This document shows, in pieces, positions 1 to 10,800 of a DNA stretch of 64,000 nt (position 1 is the stretch's first letter; the number at the start of each line of letters is the position of its first letter). The notes beneath the pieces were generated by a model. It was not told where the DNA came from. It saw only the letters and a list, made by a program, of their open reading frames with translations, and made no database searches. The position numbers and the translations under genes are program-made. Source of the stretch: Cryptomeria japonica (Eukaryota > Streptophyta > Pinopsida > Cupressales > Cupressaceae); the NCBI RefSeq assembly GCF_030272615.1, contig NC_081407.1, forward strand, positions 376,326,377 through 376,390,376, written 5' to 3'.

Positions 1-1849
1 GTGATATTGGGTTTGCTTCTTTAAAAAAAAAATGGTTTTTGGTTCTTGAAGACTCTTCTCCAAACCTCCATGATTGTTGTTAAAATATAGGTTTCAGCTT
101 TAAAAATATGGGTTGTCCTTGGGTCAAAATTTTCTTAATGGATTCGATGTTTTAAACCCACTGACAAAATAATTTCCCATAATGTTGATTTGTAAAATCT
201 GGGAAATATATGGGTCTGTGATAAAAAGAAATGGGGATTTGGATTTTTTTGGCTTTTCATTATCTTTACTCAAAATTTTTTTTATTTTTTAATCTAAACT
301 ATAAACCAATAAAAATAAATAAATATTAAAAAAAAAATTGGAAAAGAAAATATAATTTGGGGGTTTTGGGGGGGGGAGCCAAAGCTCAACCCGCCCCTCC
401 CCTTATCGCCATCCATAGCCACTTGGCTCCACAGAGTGGTGGCCGAAGGGGCTGCGACCCATGGCGGCCGCAACAACCCCTGGCTCCATTGTGTGGAGGC
501 CGAAGGGGCTATGACCCCCATGGCAGCCGCAGCAACCCTCGACTCCACTGTGTTTTGCCACCCCTCATTTATTTTTATTTAAAATTTTATAAAGATTTTC
601 TTCAATGTTTACAGAATAAAAATAATAATATAAATATATTAAAAGTAATATATTTAATTATTATTAAAAATTTGGTGGAGATTTATATTACTATCAAGCA
701 TTAATCATTAATAATGGATTAATATATATATTAAAATATATGCGAATTTAGATAATATCTAATTAGTATATATTATTAATTATATATTAATCATTGGTCC
801 CATTATAGCAATTATTTCCATTGATTTATCAAATGTTGTAATGTTGTTATTTTTTTATTTTAAGTGGGTAAATACTGGTATTTATATATATATTATGGAT
901 TAAATCGAATGGTGAATTTTTTTACATGTATGCAAAGGAACTTTAATCTCGTTGGGAGATGTTTTTTCTTTTTACTTATTTACTTTTAATGTATTCATTC
1001 CTTTTTGTAAAGGGAAATTTTTGTGCTGCTAGAAAGGGGACTAGAGTACTGCTTCTAAACCAGCATGTCAATGATGAAAATCTAAGAATAAAATAACTTG
1101 TTTAGATGCTTAAATCAACATGAGAAAAGATTGTATTTTCCAGTTAATGCTTGTGCATGGTTTAATTTTTTTTTTTGTAATCGCTATGTTTAGAGTAATG
1201 GCACGACCTTGATAGGTTTGTTCGGACCCTGTCGTCTGGTTGCTTGTGTTTGGTCATAGTTATTCAAGTCCCTATATAGGGTACCAATAGTCAAGAGACC
1301 TTTATATTTGTTTTTGATGTGTTCAATTGGATTTTCTTCTAAAAAGGGATCATTTATGTAATTATTGACCGAAGTGGTCATTGTATAGTGGTTGTGTTAG
1401 CCTAAATGGTAGAGATGTAAATAACATGAACCTTATGTAATCTTAACTTAAATAATTACTAGAGGGGTCTTGCAATTGAGTAGACCCAAAGATTTAGCCT
1501 CTAGGGGTGAACTCCGAGATCATATCTATGTTATGTGATGTTTTTGTCTCTAATGTTTCATACTTAATGCTAGCATGTATGAATGCATTTTGTATCTGTA
1601 TAATGGGGATTTAATGAAGTTAATTTTTGAATGCATGAATATAGTCATCTTGTTAAATGTAGTAATTAGGGTCATAAAAGGATTGTAAATATGATTATGG
1701 AAAGTAATTTGTTAATGTTATTGAAAAGAAGTAAGCATGGAAAGAAACTCACTAGGTTACAATTAATGGATTAACTTGTCATAAAGTTGGTAATTTGAAT
1801 GTAATGAATGGATAACAAATATTGGATTAACTGTCGTAATACCTAAATT
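1..1849. other. AT-rich anonymous DNA
   Basis: No gene is supported here. The stretch is AT-rich apart from a short GC-rich island at about 360-550. Short open frames of 60-115 codons occur, but they have proline/alanine-rich or low-complexity translations and no recognisable motif. The part from about 1190 to 1540 has moderate complexity and could be old transposon sequence, but I see no LTR ends, primer-binding site or coding domain in it. Confidence 0.5.
424..541. repeat. Two-unit GC-rich tandem duplication
   Basis: Two units of about 58-60 bp lie side by side (424-481 and 482-541). Both begin GGCTCCA and share the blocks GGCCGAAGGGGCT and ATGGC(G/A)GCCGCA. A third partial copy of the first bases follows at 541. 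The unit is GC-rich in AT-rich surroundings, and it produces the only long open frames nearby, which are therefore probably not genes. Confidence 0.7.
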
Positions 1850-2510
1850 GAAATCTAATGGAAGAACCTCATTTAGTTATTTACCTTTTTATCTTAATAA
1901 ATGAACATCGTCATATTCACTTTATTTCTCTAAATTGGATGAATTCATTTAGTTATTTTTATTTCAACCTTATTAAATGCACTTCATTATAATAGCTATA
2001 ATTGATCTAAAGGGAGGAGAACACATTTAGTTTGTTATATCTTAATCTTGGCAAATGTATTTATTCATATTAACATTATTTTAACTAAAAAGAGTGAACT
2101 CATCAAGTTAGTTATATTTTAACCCTAATGGATGATCTTCATTATGTTACTTACATTTTTAATCCTTAATTTGAATGAATTGCATCATAGTAGTTATATT
2201 CTAATTAAAGGGATGAACCCATGTAGCTATATTACATTTTCACCTTAATGAATGAACTTCATCTCTTAGCAATATTTTAACTACAATAGATGAGCTCAAA
2301 TGGCTAATTACATTTTAACCCCTATAAATGAACTTCGATATATTAGTTGCATTGTATCTAAAATGGATGTCTCGCCAAGTTAACCATACTTAAACCTTAA
2401 TGGGAGAATTCTTAAGTTAACTACATTTTAACTTTATGGGGTAAAATCCCTCTTGTTAGCCACTTTTGTGACCATAATAGATGAACGCTTCATAATCTCT
2501 GTAATGTTAA
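1850..2510. repeat. Degenerate ~39-bp minisatellite array
   Basis: Similar blocks recur every 38-40 bp. A T-rich lead is followed by AACCTTAATG-like sequence, then ATGAACTTCAT-like sequence, then TTAGTTACAT-like sequence. Unit starts can be placed near 1892, 1930, 1964, 2003, 2042, 2080, 2121, 2161, 2201, 2241, 2281, 2319, 2354, 2391, 2428 and 2464, giving roughly 16-17 units. Units differ from each other substantially, so the array is old. No coding potential follows from it. Confidence 0.75.
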
Positions 2511-2811
2511 TTCACTGAACAAATTATATCCATGTTCCAAGTAATAACATGTAATCAAGATATCTAGTTTAATTGGATCTAATGTCGTGAGTTGAGTTAG
2601 GTGTTAAGTTACGTAATCACATTGGGAAACTCCTTAGGTTCGTTCAGTTTTCCGTTGTGTTATCTAAACGTTAGATAACTCCAATGTATCTTAATGTTGT
2701 GACTTATTATTAACACTCTTAATTATTATTATAAAAATAATAATATTTACACTCCATTTGAGTGTTTTAGCTTAATCCCTTCGGGGTTTCCTGGCGGGGC
2801 AATACATAATG

Positions 2812-2947
2812 CCCCTTGATGCAAAGAAGAAATCAAAGGAATCTCCATTGATCAAGATTGAAAATCTAGGAGTGGACACACATTGATCAATAATTTCGAT
2901 GAAGTTATCTCCAAATACAAATGCTTGAAGGACTCTGAGAAGAAAAT
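2812..2947 (-). pseudogene. LINE reverse transcriptase, downstream fragment
   Basis: On the minus strand this translates to the part of a plant L1-type reverse transcriptase that follows the catalytic block A region, with the recognisable segments CVSTPRFSILING and ASRG near its end. It continues the RT coding sequence found at 7551-8050 on the far side of the LTR retrotransposon at 2948-7550. After ASRG the similarity stops, before the usual QGDPLSP, in a short GC-rich patch (2770-2812). The LINE is therefore broken again there by an unresolved rearrangement or insertion. It is non-functional. Confidence 0.7.
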
Positions 2948-3467
2948 TGTTAGAACATAATGTTATTAGGGATCACATCCTTATAACATTTATATATAGT
3001 GTTCTAATATAAGGTTATAAAACCTTATATATTATTGCTTTATAAGCATATCCCATTTGAAATAATTATAATATAATAACTATTAGATTATTAATTATTT
3101 ATGAGTGAGGGTTATTCAAAAGATGTGACTAGTGAAGTCACCCTTCCTCCTATATTTGAGGAGCTTCTCTCTCATTTGAGAGGGGTGTGAATTTGGAGCT
3201 TTATGGTGAGTTGTATCACTATGCATATGAGGTATTATTGGCCATGTGGAAGTATTGGAGGAGTGTCCCTATTTTCATGTCTATTTTATTATAGACTATA
3301 TTTGTAAGTGTTTTAATTAAATGATGCTTTATGGGGTTTTTTACCCGAAAGGGTTTTCCCCATGTATATCTTGTGTAATGTGTACATTTTGCATTTATGT
3401 TTCATATTTCATTTACTTTATAATCTTGTTTATAATCATTAGTATCCTAAGATCCTAATTTCTAACA
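2948..3467 (+). repeat. 5' LTR of the element at 2948-7550
   Basis: This 520-bp LTR starts TGTTAG and ends CTAACA, a perfect 6-bp terminal inverted repeat. The TATATATAG run near 2992 lies in the upstream third and could belong to the promoter region, but this is not tested. It pairs with 7030-7550. Confidence 0.9.
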
Positions 3468-3479
3468 TGGTATCAGAGT
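3468..3479 (+). other. Primer-binding site (initiator tRNA-Met type)
   Basis: TGGTATCAGAGT follows the left LTR without a gap. It matches the plant initiator tRNA-Met primer-binding consensus TGGTATCAGAGC in 11 of 12 bases. Confidence 0.9.
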
Positions 3480-6325
3480 AGCTTAGGACATACTAATTAT
3501 TTTTACAGGTTATATTAGAAGATATATAGAATTTTATGGGAAAGCTCTTTATGCTCATTCAACAAAAAGCAATGACATCATTAGAATATACTTGGTGTAT
3601 CCTTTTTATTATTTCAATATTCATTTTTTTTAAAGTATTGATGGGGTACATTGATTTAGAATACACTAAGTTGCCTAATTTTTCTTGGGTAGAACCACAT
3701 GCTTGACTTGTCCTTTTTTCCCTAATTAGGTTGTACTATTTTTTTTTTTCAATTGAAAGACTAGTGATAGTAGTCATGAAATTTAAATTTAAATTTTTAA
3801 TTAAATTTTATAAAAACATCTTTCATGATCAAACAACTAAGATGCTTGCATTATAGATTTAATAATGATATCATCTTATACCTTTGAGAAAAGTTGCATT
3901 ATATTTTTGTATTAGAGTCAATTTTTTTACTAGTAATTATGAAGTTGATTGGTAGCATTCTCAAGCCTATTCCTCCATCAATTTCCTTCTTTTTATATAA
4001 TTTTTTACAATAAGACCAATTAATAATCTAATTTATAAAAATAAAATAATATTAAACCTCATTATCATTTAAAAAAAAATCACATTTATTAAAATCCAAA
4101 CAATTAAAAACCAGCTCTAATTATATTAAAGATTTCTATCTATTTATTATTCTTAGATACATATTTTGATTCTCTCCCATAGACCCTTGTACATGTCTAT
4201 TAATAGAGTACATACGACTCTCTATGACATGTCTAACTTATAGATAAAAAGCTAGTGCTTTCACATGGCACATTAAGAGTTACATCTTTTTGCTTCCAAG
4301 TGATGTGACCTATTTTGTGTATCCCTTCACTTGTAGAGCGACTCATCCAAGACATATTAACAAAAAAAGATTCACATGGTTTGATCCTTTACTTTCCAAT
4401 GCAGCGCTAACCCTAAATATTCCTCCTCCTAATGTTGTTTATCAACCAATCTATGTTTGTCTTCTAACACTTGCGATAATGGTAGCCATCAATTTGGCTT
4501 GAAGTCTCACCAATTTTGATTTTACAAGGAGGAAAGAGTTAAAAGTTAATTTATAGAGGACATTGAGTATCCCCTAATATAGTCACACTATTTCCTATTA
4601 TGTTCAAAGTTTTCAATACTGTTACCATGAACTAGAATTGATAATTGATTATTTCTAAATTTCATAGAACTAATGAGCTAGAAGTGGTTACCAAGTATTC
4701 ACCCATTTTCTAGGAAATCACAAGTTTGTGCCTAGTTCATTCACCTTGCTCATCATTCCACATTTTTTTGAGAAGTTCTCTCATACAGTTTTAGTGTGTT
4801 AAATGTAAGTCCATATTTTGCATAGTTATAATTAAAATAATCTTGTTGTCACCAACAAATATAGAGAATATTTTTAAAAGGAGCTTTGTGCTCAGTGTTT
4901 TATATATTCTTGTCTTGTTGATTTGGTACCTTGTCATTTTAGTGCAAAATTTTGGCTTCTAATGTGTTTTACACTTATATAGTGAACACTAGATTGTATT
5001 TTAATATAACTCTTTATTTATGTATCATTTTTCAACATTTATTTATTTTTTTCATGCCATTTAATACATTTGTAATTAAGTTTTTATTTTGACCCACATT
5101 CATAATTTGGATCATTGAATGTGTTAGTAGGTATTTGATAAAGGGTGGGAATTATATTCTTACACTCTTATAATAACAATTTAAATTTTGATCTTATAGA
5201 AGATGTGTCCTAATAGGGACATAATTTATCTATTTATTTTATCAAACAAAAAAAAATAACTTCTTAGTGAGACATGAACAAATAAACAAGCACTTCATAA
5301 CTAATGGTGTTGATCCTTCTATATGAAAATTTAATACAGTTTATTCATCTAGTGTTAGTTCATATTTTCAAGTGGCCCTCCCAAAGTATCTGTTATTATT
5401 TATATTAGTCCTTTAAGTGCATCACAAAAAGTCAAATATGAACTAGTAGGAATAAAGGAAGGAACATCATGATTTATCTCAAATTTAATTTTTATAGGTA
5501 TTTGATGGAGGATATGCCTTATGTTAACATTAGGAATATTCTTGATTATAGTATGTTTGATAATCAAATTCCTTAATATCAAACTATCACAATGAAAAAT
5601 AGGAAATCATTTATCTATCTATAAATGTAGGGTAAAATATTTTTTTAGCTAGTAAATATGCATAAGTCAATTTAAAAAATTCTCTTTGGCATCCTTTTTT
5701 GGAGATCTAAGTGATTTGTTACTCTATTCTATATTTGATCCATTTTTTTTCAATCATACTATGTATAATGGGTGACTATCGCCCTTATAAACTGTCTGGG
5801 GAGCAAACCTAGAAAGGATAGCTCACCCGTTGCCTAGTTTTTTTATGGATCATTACTATATGTAGTAGTATGCCTATTTTTTAAACAATAAAACTCATTT
5901 TTCATGCTTCTTCTCATGAAAATATATGTTGATTTCCTTGCATTGGATTATATTCTAAATTTATGAGGAATATTATATGATCTTTGGTAAATGACAAAAA
6001 AATAATATTATGTTCTTTCTTTGCACCAAAAATGAAGTTGATTACTATGTTAATAACTATATTGTTTCTTCTATGATGAGTTTATGAGTTCAAAACATAT
6101 GGTGCAAGTGCTATTAGATGGATGGTGCAATACTTTAATAAGAAGACTATCTTGTATGTGTCTTGGAATCAAATGGACAAAATATGAATGTAGCTCTTGA
6201 AGAATCAATATGGCCTTGAAGATTTTATGAAGAGTTCCATTTGGATACATATGAAAGTGCCATATTACTTGAAGTTACTTTACTCTTCCTAGAAAATATC
6301 TTTTCTAAGGATCAAAATGAACATT

Positions 6326-6431
6326 GAAGATCATGGGCACCTCACTCAAGTGAAAGCATTCTATAATAAAGGCATCTTGAAGATCATGAGAACCTCACTC
6401 AAGTGAAATCATTCTATAATAAAGACATCAA
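6326..6431 (+). repeat. Tandem 53-bp duplication
   Basis: Two 53-bp units (6326-6378 and 6379-6431) start GAAGATCATG and share CCTCACTCAAGTGAAA and ATTCTATAATAAAG. They differ at only a few positions, so the duplication is younger than most of the surrounding decay. Confidence 0.85.
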
Positions 6432-6537
6432 TTTGAAATCCTTTATGTAGTGATTGGCTTTGAGGTGATGCCATTGAGGGGGAGTGTGCATGTCAATGAA
6501 ACCACGTAGTGGCTAAATCCTAGTTTTAAAATCCTAC

Positions 6538-6690
6538 CGGTAGGCATATGTCCTAATAGGTATGAAATAAGACCTATATAGGCATTAGTAAGTCCTATAA
6601 GCCTGTAGATAGGCATATGTAAGTCCTTTTTGTTTTAATTACTGCAACTAGGCATTCGTAAGTCCTATAGGCACATTTGTGCTTAAGTTC
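6538..6690 (+). repeat. Degenerate TAGGCAT/AAGTCCTATA repeat
   Basis: Short blocks of the form TAGGCATATGTCCTA, AGGCATTAGTAAGTCCTATA, TAGGCATATGTAAGTCCT and AGGCATTCGTAAGTCCTATA recur at roughly 40-60-bp spacing. They come directly after the internal PPT-like junction at about 6476, consistent with a fragment of a foreign LTR carried inside the element. Confidence 0.6.
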
Positions 6691-7017
6691 TACGAGCATA
6701 TTGTAAATTCATCTCCTTGTAAATCTTCCACTTGTAAAATAATTGTATTAAGTCCTACAACCACTATGTAATGAACTTGGGGAGAGGCTAATTTGAGGAG
6801 AATGTGGCTCCAATATAATTTTTTAAGACCTCATAGCATCATTTTAAAAATACCAGGATTATAAATCATGACAAGATGACTTTCATGTAGTCCAAAATGC
6901 ATGATCTTCATGTTAGCATATATTTGTGTCCCTTTTAATCACTATCAAAGAAGACCTACATTATTGGGCTGCTTCATTTTTTATTTTATGGAAATTGACA
7001 TGTGATCCACTATCAAC

Positions 7018-7029
7018 ATTAAGGGGGAG
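7018..7029 (+). other. Polypurine tract
   Basis: The purine run AAGGGGGAG abuts the right LTR and would prime plus-strand synthesis. Confidence 0.85.
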
Positions 7030-7550
7030 TGTTAGAACATAATGTTATTAGGGATCACATCCTTATAACATTTATATATAATGTTCTAATATAAGGTTAG
7101 AAAACCTTATATATTATATGCTTTATAAGCATATCCGATTTGAAATAATTATAATCTAATAACTATTATATTATTAATTATTTATGAGTGGGGGTTATTG
7201 AAAAGGTATGACTAGTGAAGTCACACTTCCTCCTATATTTAAGGAGCTTCTCTCTCATTTGAGAGGGGTGTGAATTTGGAGCTTTATGGTGAGTTGTATC
7301 ACTATGCATATGAGGTATTATTGGCCATGTGGAAGTATTGGAGGAGTGTCCCCAAGTTCATGTCTATTTTATTATAGACTATATTTGTAAGTGTTTTAAT
7401 TAAATGATGCTTTATGGGGTTTTTTACCAAAAAGGGTTTTCCCCATGTATATCTTGTGTAATGTGTACATTTTGCATGTATGTTTCAAATTTCATTTACA
7501 TTATAATCTTGTTTATAGTCATTAGTATCCTAACATCCTAATTTCTAACA
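7030..7550 (+). repeat. 3' LTR of the element at 2948-7550
   Basis: This 521-bp copy of the LTR starts TGTTAGAACA and ends TTTCTAACA, and is followed by AAAAC. Minus-strand LINE reverse transcriptase coding sequence resumes immediately beyond it. Confidence 0.9.
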
Positions 7551-8050
7551 AAAACTCCAATTGACTCTATCAAAAGCTTTCAATAGATCCAATTTTAGAA
7601 AAAAAAACTAGGTTTTTTATTGATAGATAAGGAATGAATATTCTCATGCACCACAATTATAGAATCCAAAATCTGCCATGTAGGAACAAACCCATTCTAG
7701 TGTTTTTAAATTAAAGAGGGGAGATATTTCTTAAGCCTAATCACAAGGATCTTGGTGAAAATTTTATAGATAGAATTGCAAAGACTAATAGGTCTAAAAT
7801 CATGTAAAGAACATGCATAAGGTTTCTTGGGAATGAGGACAAAGAAGGTGGCATTCAGCTCCTTCAGAAGAGCGCGGTACCCAAAAAACTCTTGTGTTAC
7901 GATGACCACATCAGAGCATAAGATTTGCCAAAAGTTTTGAAAGAAGAACATAGGGAAGTCATCAGGGTCAGGGACTTTGTTACCTTCAAAAGAGAAGACC
8001 ACATTGTGAACTTCATCATGAGTGGGGATTCTGAACAGCTCTAAGTTCAT
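7551..8050 (-). pseudogene. LINE reverse transcriptase, N-terminal part
   Basis: The minus-strand translation carries hallmark plant L1 RT segments in order: DDFPMFFFQNFWQ, LLKELNATFFVLIPKK, LHDFRPISLCNSIYKIF, then GFVPTWQILDSIIVVHENIHS and LDLLKAFDRVNW. The last has the catalytic block A Asp (LDLLKAFD, usually LDLSKAYD). It is open from 8050 to 7706. A stop and a shifted frame then separate it from the rest, which runs up to the LTR insertion at 7550. The YADD block is absent, because it would lie beyond the break near 2812. Confidence 0.85.
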
Positions 8051-8679
8051 ATCCTGAGAGACAATGTTGGGAACTTCCTACAAGATCCTATCTTGGGCTA
8101 AAGCATTAAGAGGATCATCAACCAATAAGAGAATAGTGAAGTAACTGATGACTTCCTAGAAAATATTTTCATGCTTATGAATCCATCTCTGGGCAAGCTG
8201 AATTTTACTGATTCTATTAGTAGCCCTATGCTTGAGGGTTGTCATATGAAAAATAGTATTTTTGTCATGACTTTTAATCCACAAGGCTCTAGATATCTAC
8301 TTCCAAAATTCCTCCTCTTTGGAAATAATATCATGTAGTTTAGTTAAAATCTCACTTTCTTTGTTTGAGACGTCATTATCAAACCCAAAATCTTGGATAT
8401 GCTTTTGAACCTCCTCAAGATCCTGCTTGAGCTTATCTTTAATTTAGAAAATATTACCAAAAGAGGACATGTTCCAAAATTGAATATTAGACTTGACATT
8501 GGATAGCTTTTGGCAATATGAAACATGATCATACCCTGAATATCAATATTTCACCACTCCATAATGTTATCATGGATGTCAGGGGCCATCAGCCACATTT
8601 TCTCAAATATGAAGGGGTATGCCTTTCTTCAAGACAATGGAGTCATTGAAAGACAAATAGGGAAGTGATATGATCCTAC
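8051..8679 (-). pseudogene. LINE ORF2 linker between endonuclease and RT
   Basis: The minus-strand translation resembles the region between EN and RT of plant L1 elements, for example ISRALWIKSHDKNTIFHM and ATNRISKIQLAQRWIHKHE. It contains several stops. It is one broken ORF with its neighbours on both sides. Confidence 0.65.
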
Positions 8680-9223
8680 TCAGGACAAGGCATTGAGTTT
8701 ACACGAAGTATTTTGTATCCAATCAGGAGAGACACAAATCCTATCTAGCTTAACCTGAATGAGATCCTCCCTATTGCATCTGTTGGACCAAGTGAATTTA
8801 GCTCCAATAAGATCTAGATCCAATAGGCTCAAAGAATTAATCATTTTAGCCAAGACTTTCCTACTATCAATAGAAATAGGTATGCCTCTCCAAGTTTGAG
8901 AGAGACGTGTTGAAATCAACCAAAAGAATCCATTTCTCATTAGCAAAAAATGATCTAGCATGGAAAATGGAAGACCAGAGAACTTTTATAGTAGTTATAC
9001 CATTAGGAGCATAGATGTTGGAAATAATCCAAGAGGATCCATCTTTAAGATTATAGAATCTAGTAGTAATGTGATTAGGAGAAGAGAGAACCACCTTACC
9101 ACATAATAGTCTCAGATTCCAAAGCATGGTGATACCACCTGAAGCACCATCTGCATCAACACAGTGAACACCACAATCTCCAAAAATTGTCAATTTAATC
9201 TTTTCCACTTTATTGCCAGGCAT
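8680..9223 (-). pseudogene. LINE ORF2 endonuclease domain
   Basis: Two overlapping minus-strand frames (8867-9223 and 8680-8961) together give an L1 endonuclease C-terminal half. GGITMLWN, WIISNIYAPNGI and WILLVDFNTSLSN correspond to the conserved NVYGP and GDFN blocks, here with the Gly of GDFN replaced by Val. KFTWSNRCNREDLIQVKLDR and VSPDW follow. A frameshift lies near 8900. The domain nicks target DNA to start target-primed reverse transcription. This copy is inactive. Confidence 0.85.
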
Positions 9224-9428
9224 TTTAGTTTATTTAACAAGGCAGATATCCATCTTATGATCCCTAACCAATTTCGAGAGAAGATCATGCTTATGGGGAT
9301 GATTCATTTCCCTTATATTCCATGAAATAATTTTCATTTAGAAAGAGAGCAAGATCCCATACCCATTTCTGGTAAAGTTCTCTGGGCTCCATCCACAATG
9401 GAATCCCGACTCTGCCTATCTCTACTAA

Positions 9429-10160
9429 CTACATTGGGTGGTCTCCGAACACCCCTTGAATCCGACCCACAATTTGCCTTTTGTCTATTCTAGTTGAAAC
9501 CCCCCTAGAGGCAGGAGTAGTTTGGCCAATACGGGAGTTGCTTCTTCTATTTTTGGGTTTGACCTCAATAAAAGGATAAGAGTCCTCTTGGGATGATTCT
9601 AGTGTGAGAGAAACCTGAGGTTTCGCCTCAACAGAGTTACCCATATCAATGACTACTTGAATTGGAATATCTGAGACAGTTACATTAACATTAATAGTAT
9701 TGCCTTCTTCATAGGGATCATTCACAATAGGGGGCTCCAAAATATTCTCCTCTAAGAGCGGAGGGTCAGGATCAGGGACCACAGGTACTTTTGAATTAAA
9801 ACTAGCTCTAGGAAAGACCCTATCCCCCACAACTAGGGGAGGGATAAAGGGATTAACAAATCCATTAGATTCATTGCACAATCCTTCTAGAGGAGGATCA
9901 GAGGGAAAGGCATCCCTCTTCTCTAAGAGCAGCTTGTCATTCCTCTTTCTCCATTCCTTCTTTAGCTTAGATGTACACTGCCTGGCCCAATGAACCACTT
10001 TTTTACAATAGAAACATGCAAAAGGGATGGATTCATACTCCACTTTATGCACCCATCTGCCCAGCTTAGAGAAAAGATCAATCTCGAATGGAATGTTTGA
10101 AGACTGTTTGACAATGACACACAATCTGGCATAAACCAGGTGTCTTTTAGCTATAGTCAT
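9429..10160 (-). pseudogene. LINE ORF1 nucleic-acid-binding protein, C-terminal part
   Basis: The 243-codon open frame has the conserved plant L1 ORF1 pattern: LVYARLCVIV, then GRWVHKVEYESIPFACFYC with a CX2CX4HX4C zinc knuckle (CFYCKKVVHWARQC, about residues 49-62), then a long low-complexity tail. ORF1 binds element RNA in the ribonucleoprotein. The frame opens just inside the truncated 5' end, so the N-terminal domain is missing. The methionine at 10160 is probably internal, not a real start. Confidence 0.8.
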
Positions 10161-10164
10161 TGGG

Positions 10165-10800
10165 TCAACTCTATAATGTTATAAAAATTTCCCACATTCA
10201 AAGAAAGTGGCGTGTTGCTTGATAGTATAGATAGATACAAATGAGAATTTGGTCATTAAATATAGCATCCTACTGCAAATAAAAAATTGACATCATGGTC
10301 AATTCATATCAACTATTGTGATGAATTCAATAACACATCAATTTTAAATTATAATTTTTAAAGTTTAGTGTCTTAGAGGTTTGTATTCACAAATTTAACT
10401 CTGGTCAATATTGTGGCTATAAAAATGAATTGAGATAATGAATGGATGAAATAGAGAATATGAATGTATGTTACTAGGAATAGGTAAGAATCCTGTAATT
10501 TGAAAGCTTTAATATCATAATATGTTAGTTGTATGCTAATCAATGCATAAATGAAGAAAAATATAGGATACATATAATGTTAAAAAATTCCCAAATTCAA
10601 AAAAAGTGATGCAATTTGAGACATTAGAAAAATTAAATAAATCTCAAATAAAATCAAGAGTACATAAAAATATGCATTACTTGTTTAAAAAATGTTACAG
10701 AAAAGAATCCAAAAAAAAATAATTTGATGTGATTTGAGATATTCAAAATAATTCAAATAAAACTCACATAAAATCAAGATTATATAGAAATATACTATTT
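10165..10800. repeat. Local degenerate repeats beside the LINE
   Basis: The block ATAATGTTA..AAATTC/TCCCA..TTCAAA near 10172-10205 recurs near 10575-10605. A longer block, TTTGAGA..AAATAAA..CTC..ATAAAATCAAGA, occurs near 10606-10665 and again near 10727-10785. They are diverged short direct repeats of unknown origin. Confidence 0.5.

Larger units (their letters stand above)
3480..7017 (+). other. Interior of the LTR element, no recognised coding domain
   Basis: About 3.5 kb, AT-rich. No frame keeps a recognisable retrotransposon motif. The longest open frame (4290-4502, 70 codons) resembles nothing I know. Around 6470-6490 there is a second polypurine run (GAGGGGGAG) followed by TGTGCATG, which looks like an extra PPT/LTR junction. 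Repeats at 6326-6431 and 6538-6690 are listed separately. Confidence 0.6.
2948..7550 (+). mobile_element. LTR retrotransposon, non-autonomous, inserted in a LINE
   Basis: A complete LTR element has direct repeats at 2948-3467 and 7030-7550, each starting TGTTAGAACA and ending TTTCTAACA. An initiator-Met-type primer-binding site directly follows the left LTR, and a polypurine tract directly precedes the right LTR. The flanking five bases are AAAAT on the left and AAAAC on the right, a target duplication with one mismatch. The two LTRs differ at about 20 of 520 positions by eye, so insertion is not recent. The 3.5-kb interior shows no gag, protease, RT or integrase motif that I can recognise, so the element was probably mobilised in trans. 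The superfamily is uncertain, with Copia-like more likely from the LTR and PBS style. Confidence 0.9.
7551..10200 (-). mobile_element. L1-type LINE, 5'-truncated, minus strand
   Basis: Reading right to left the order is ORF1 with a CCHC knuckle (9429-10160), apurinic-type endonuclease (8680-9223), a linker, and reverse transcriptase (8050 down to 7551, resuming at 2947-2812). This is the usual order of plant L1 elements. Multiple stops and frameshifts show that it is dead. The 5' end is lost near 10200, just upstream of an ORF1 segment reading VDPMTIAKR, so it is a typical 5'-truncated insertion. Its 3' end and poly(A) tail are not visible, because the RT breaks off near 2812. Confidence 0.85.

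Noticed and set aside
357-704. 115-codon frame over the GC-rich island
   Set aside because: It is created by a two-unit tandem duplication, and both strands are open there. No motif.
1190-2812. A solo LTR ending at the GC-rich patch
   Set aside because: No convincing TG start, CA end pair or target duplication could be found, so I reported only the repeat array and the LINE break.
5400-5582. 60-codon minus-strand frame inside the first LTR element
   Set aside because: It is short and AT-driven, with no similarity to retrotransposon proteins.
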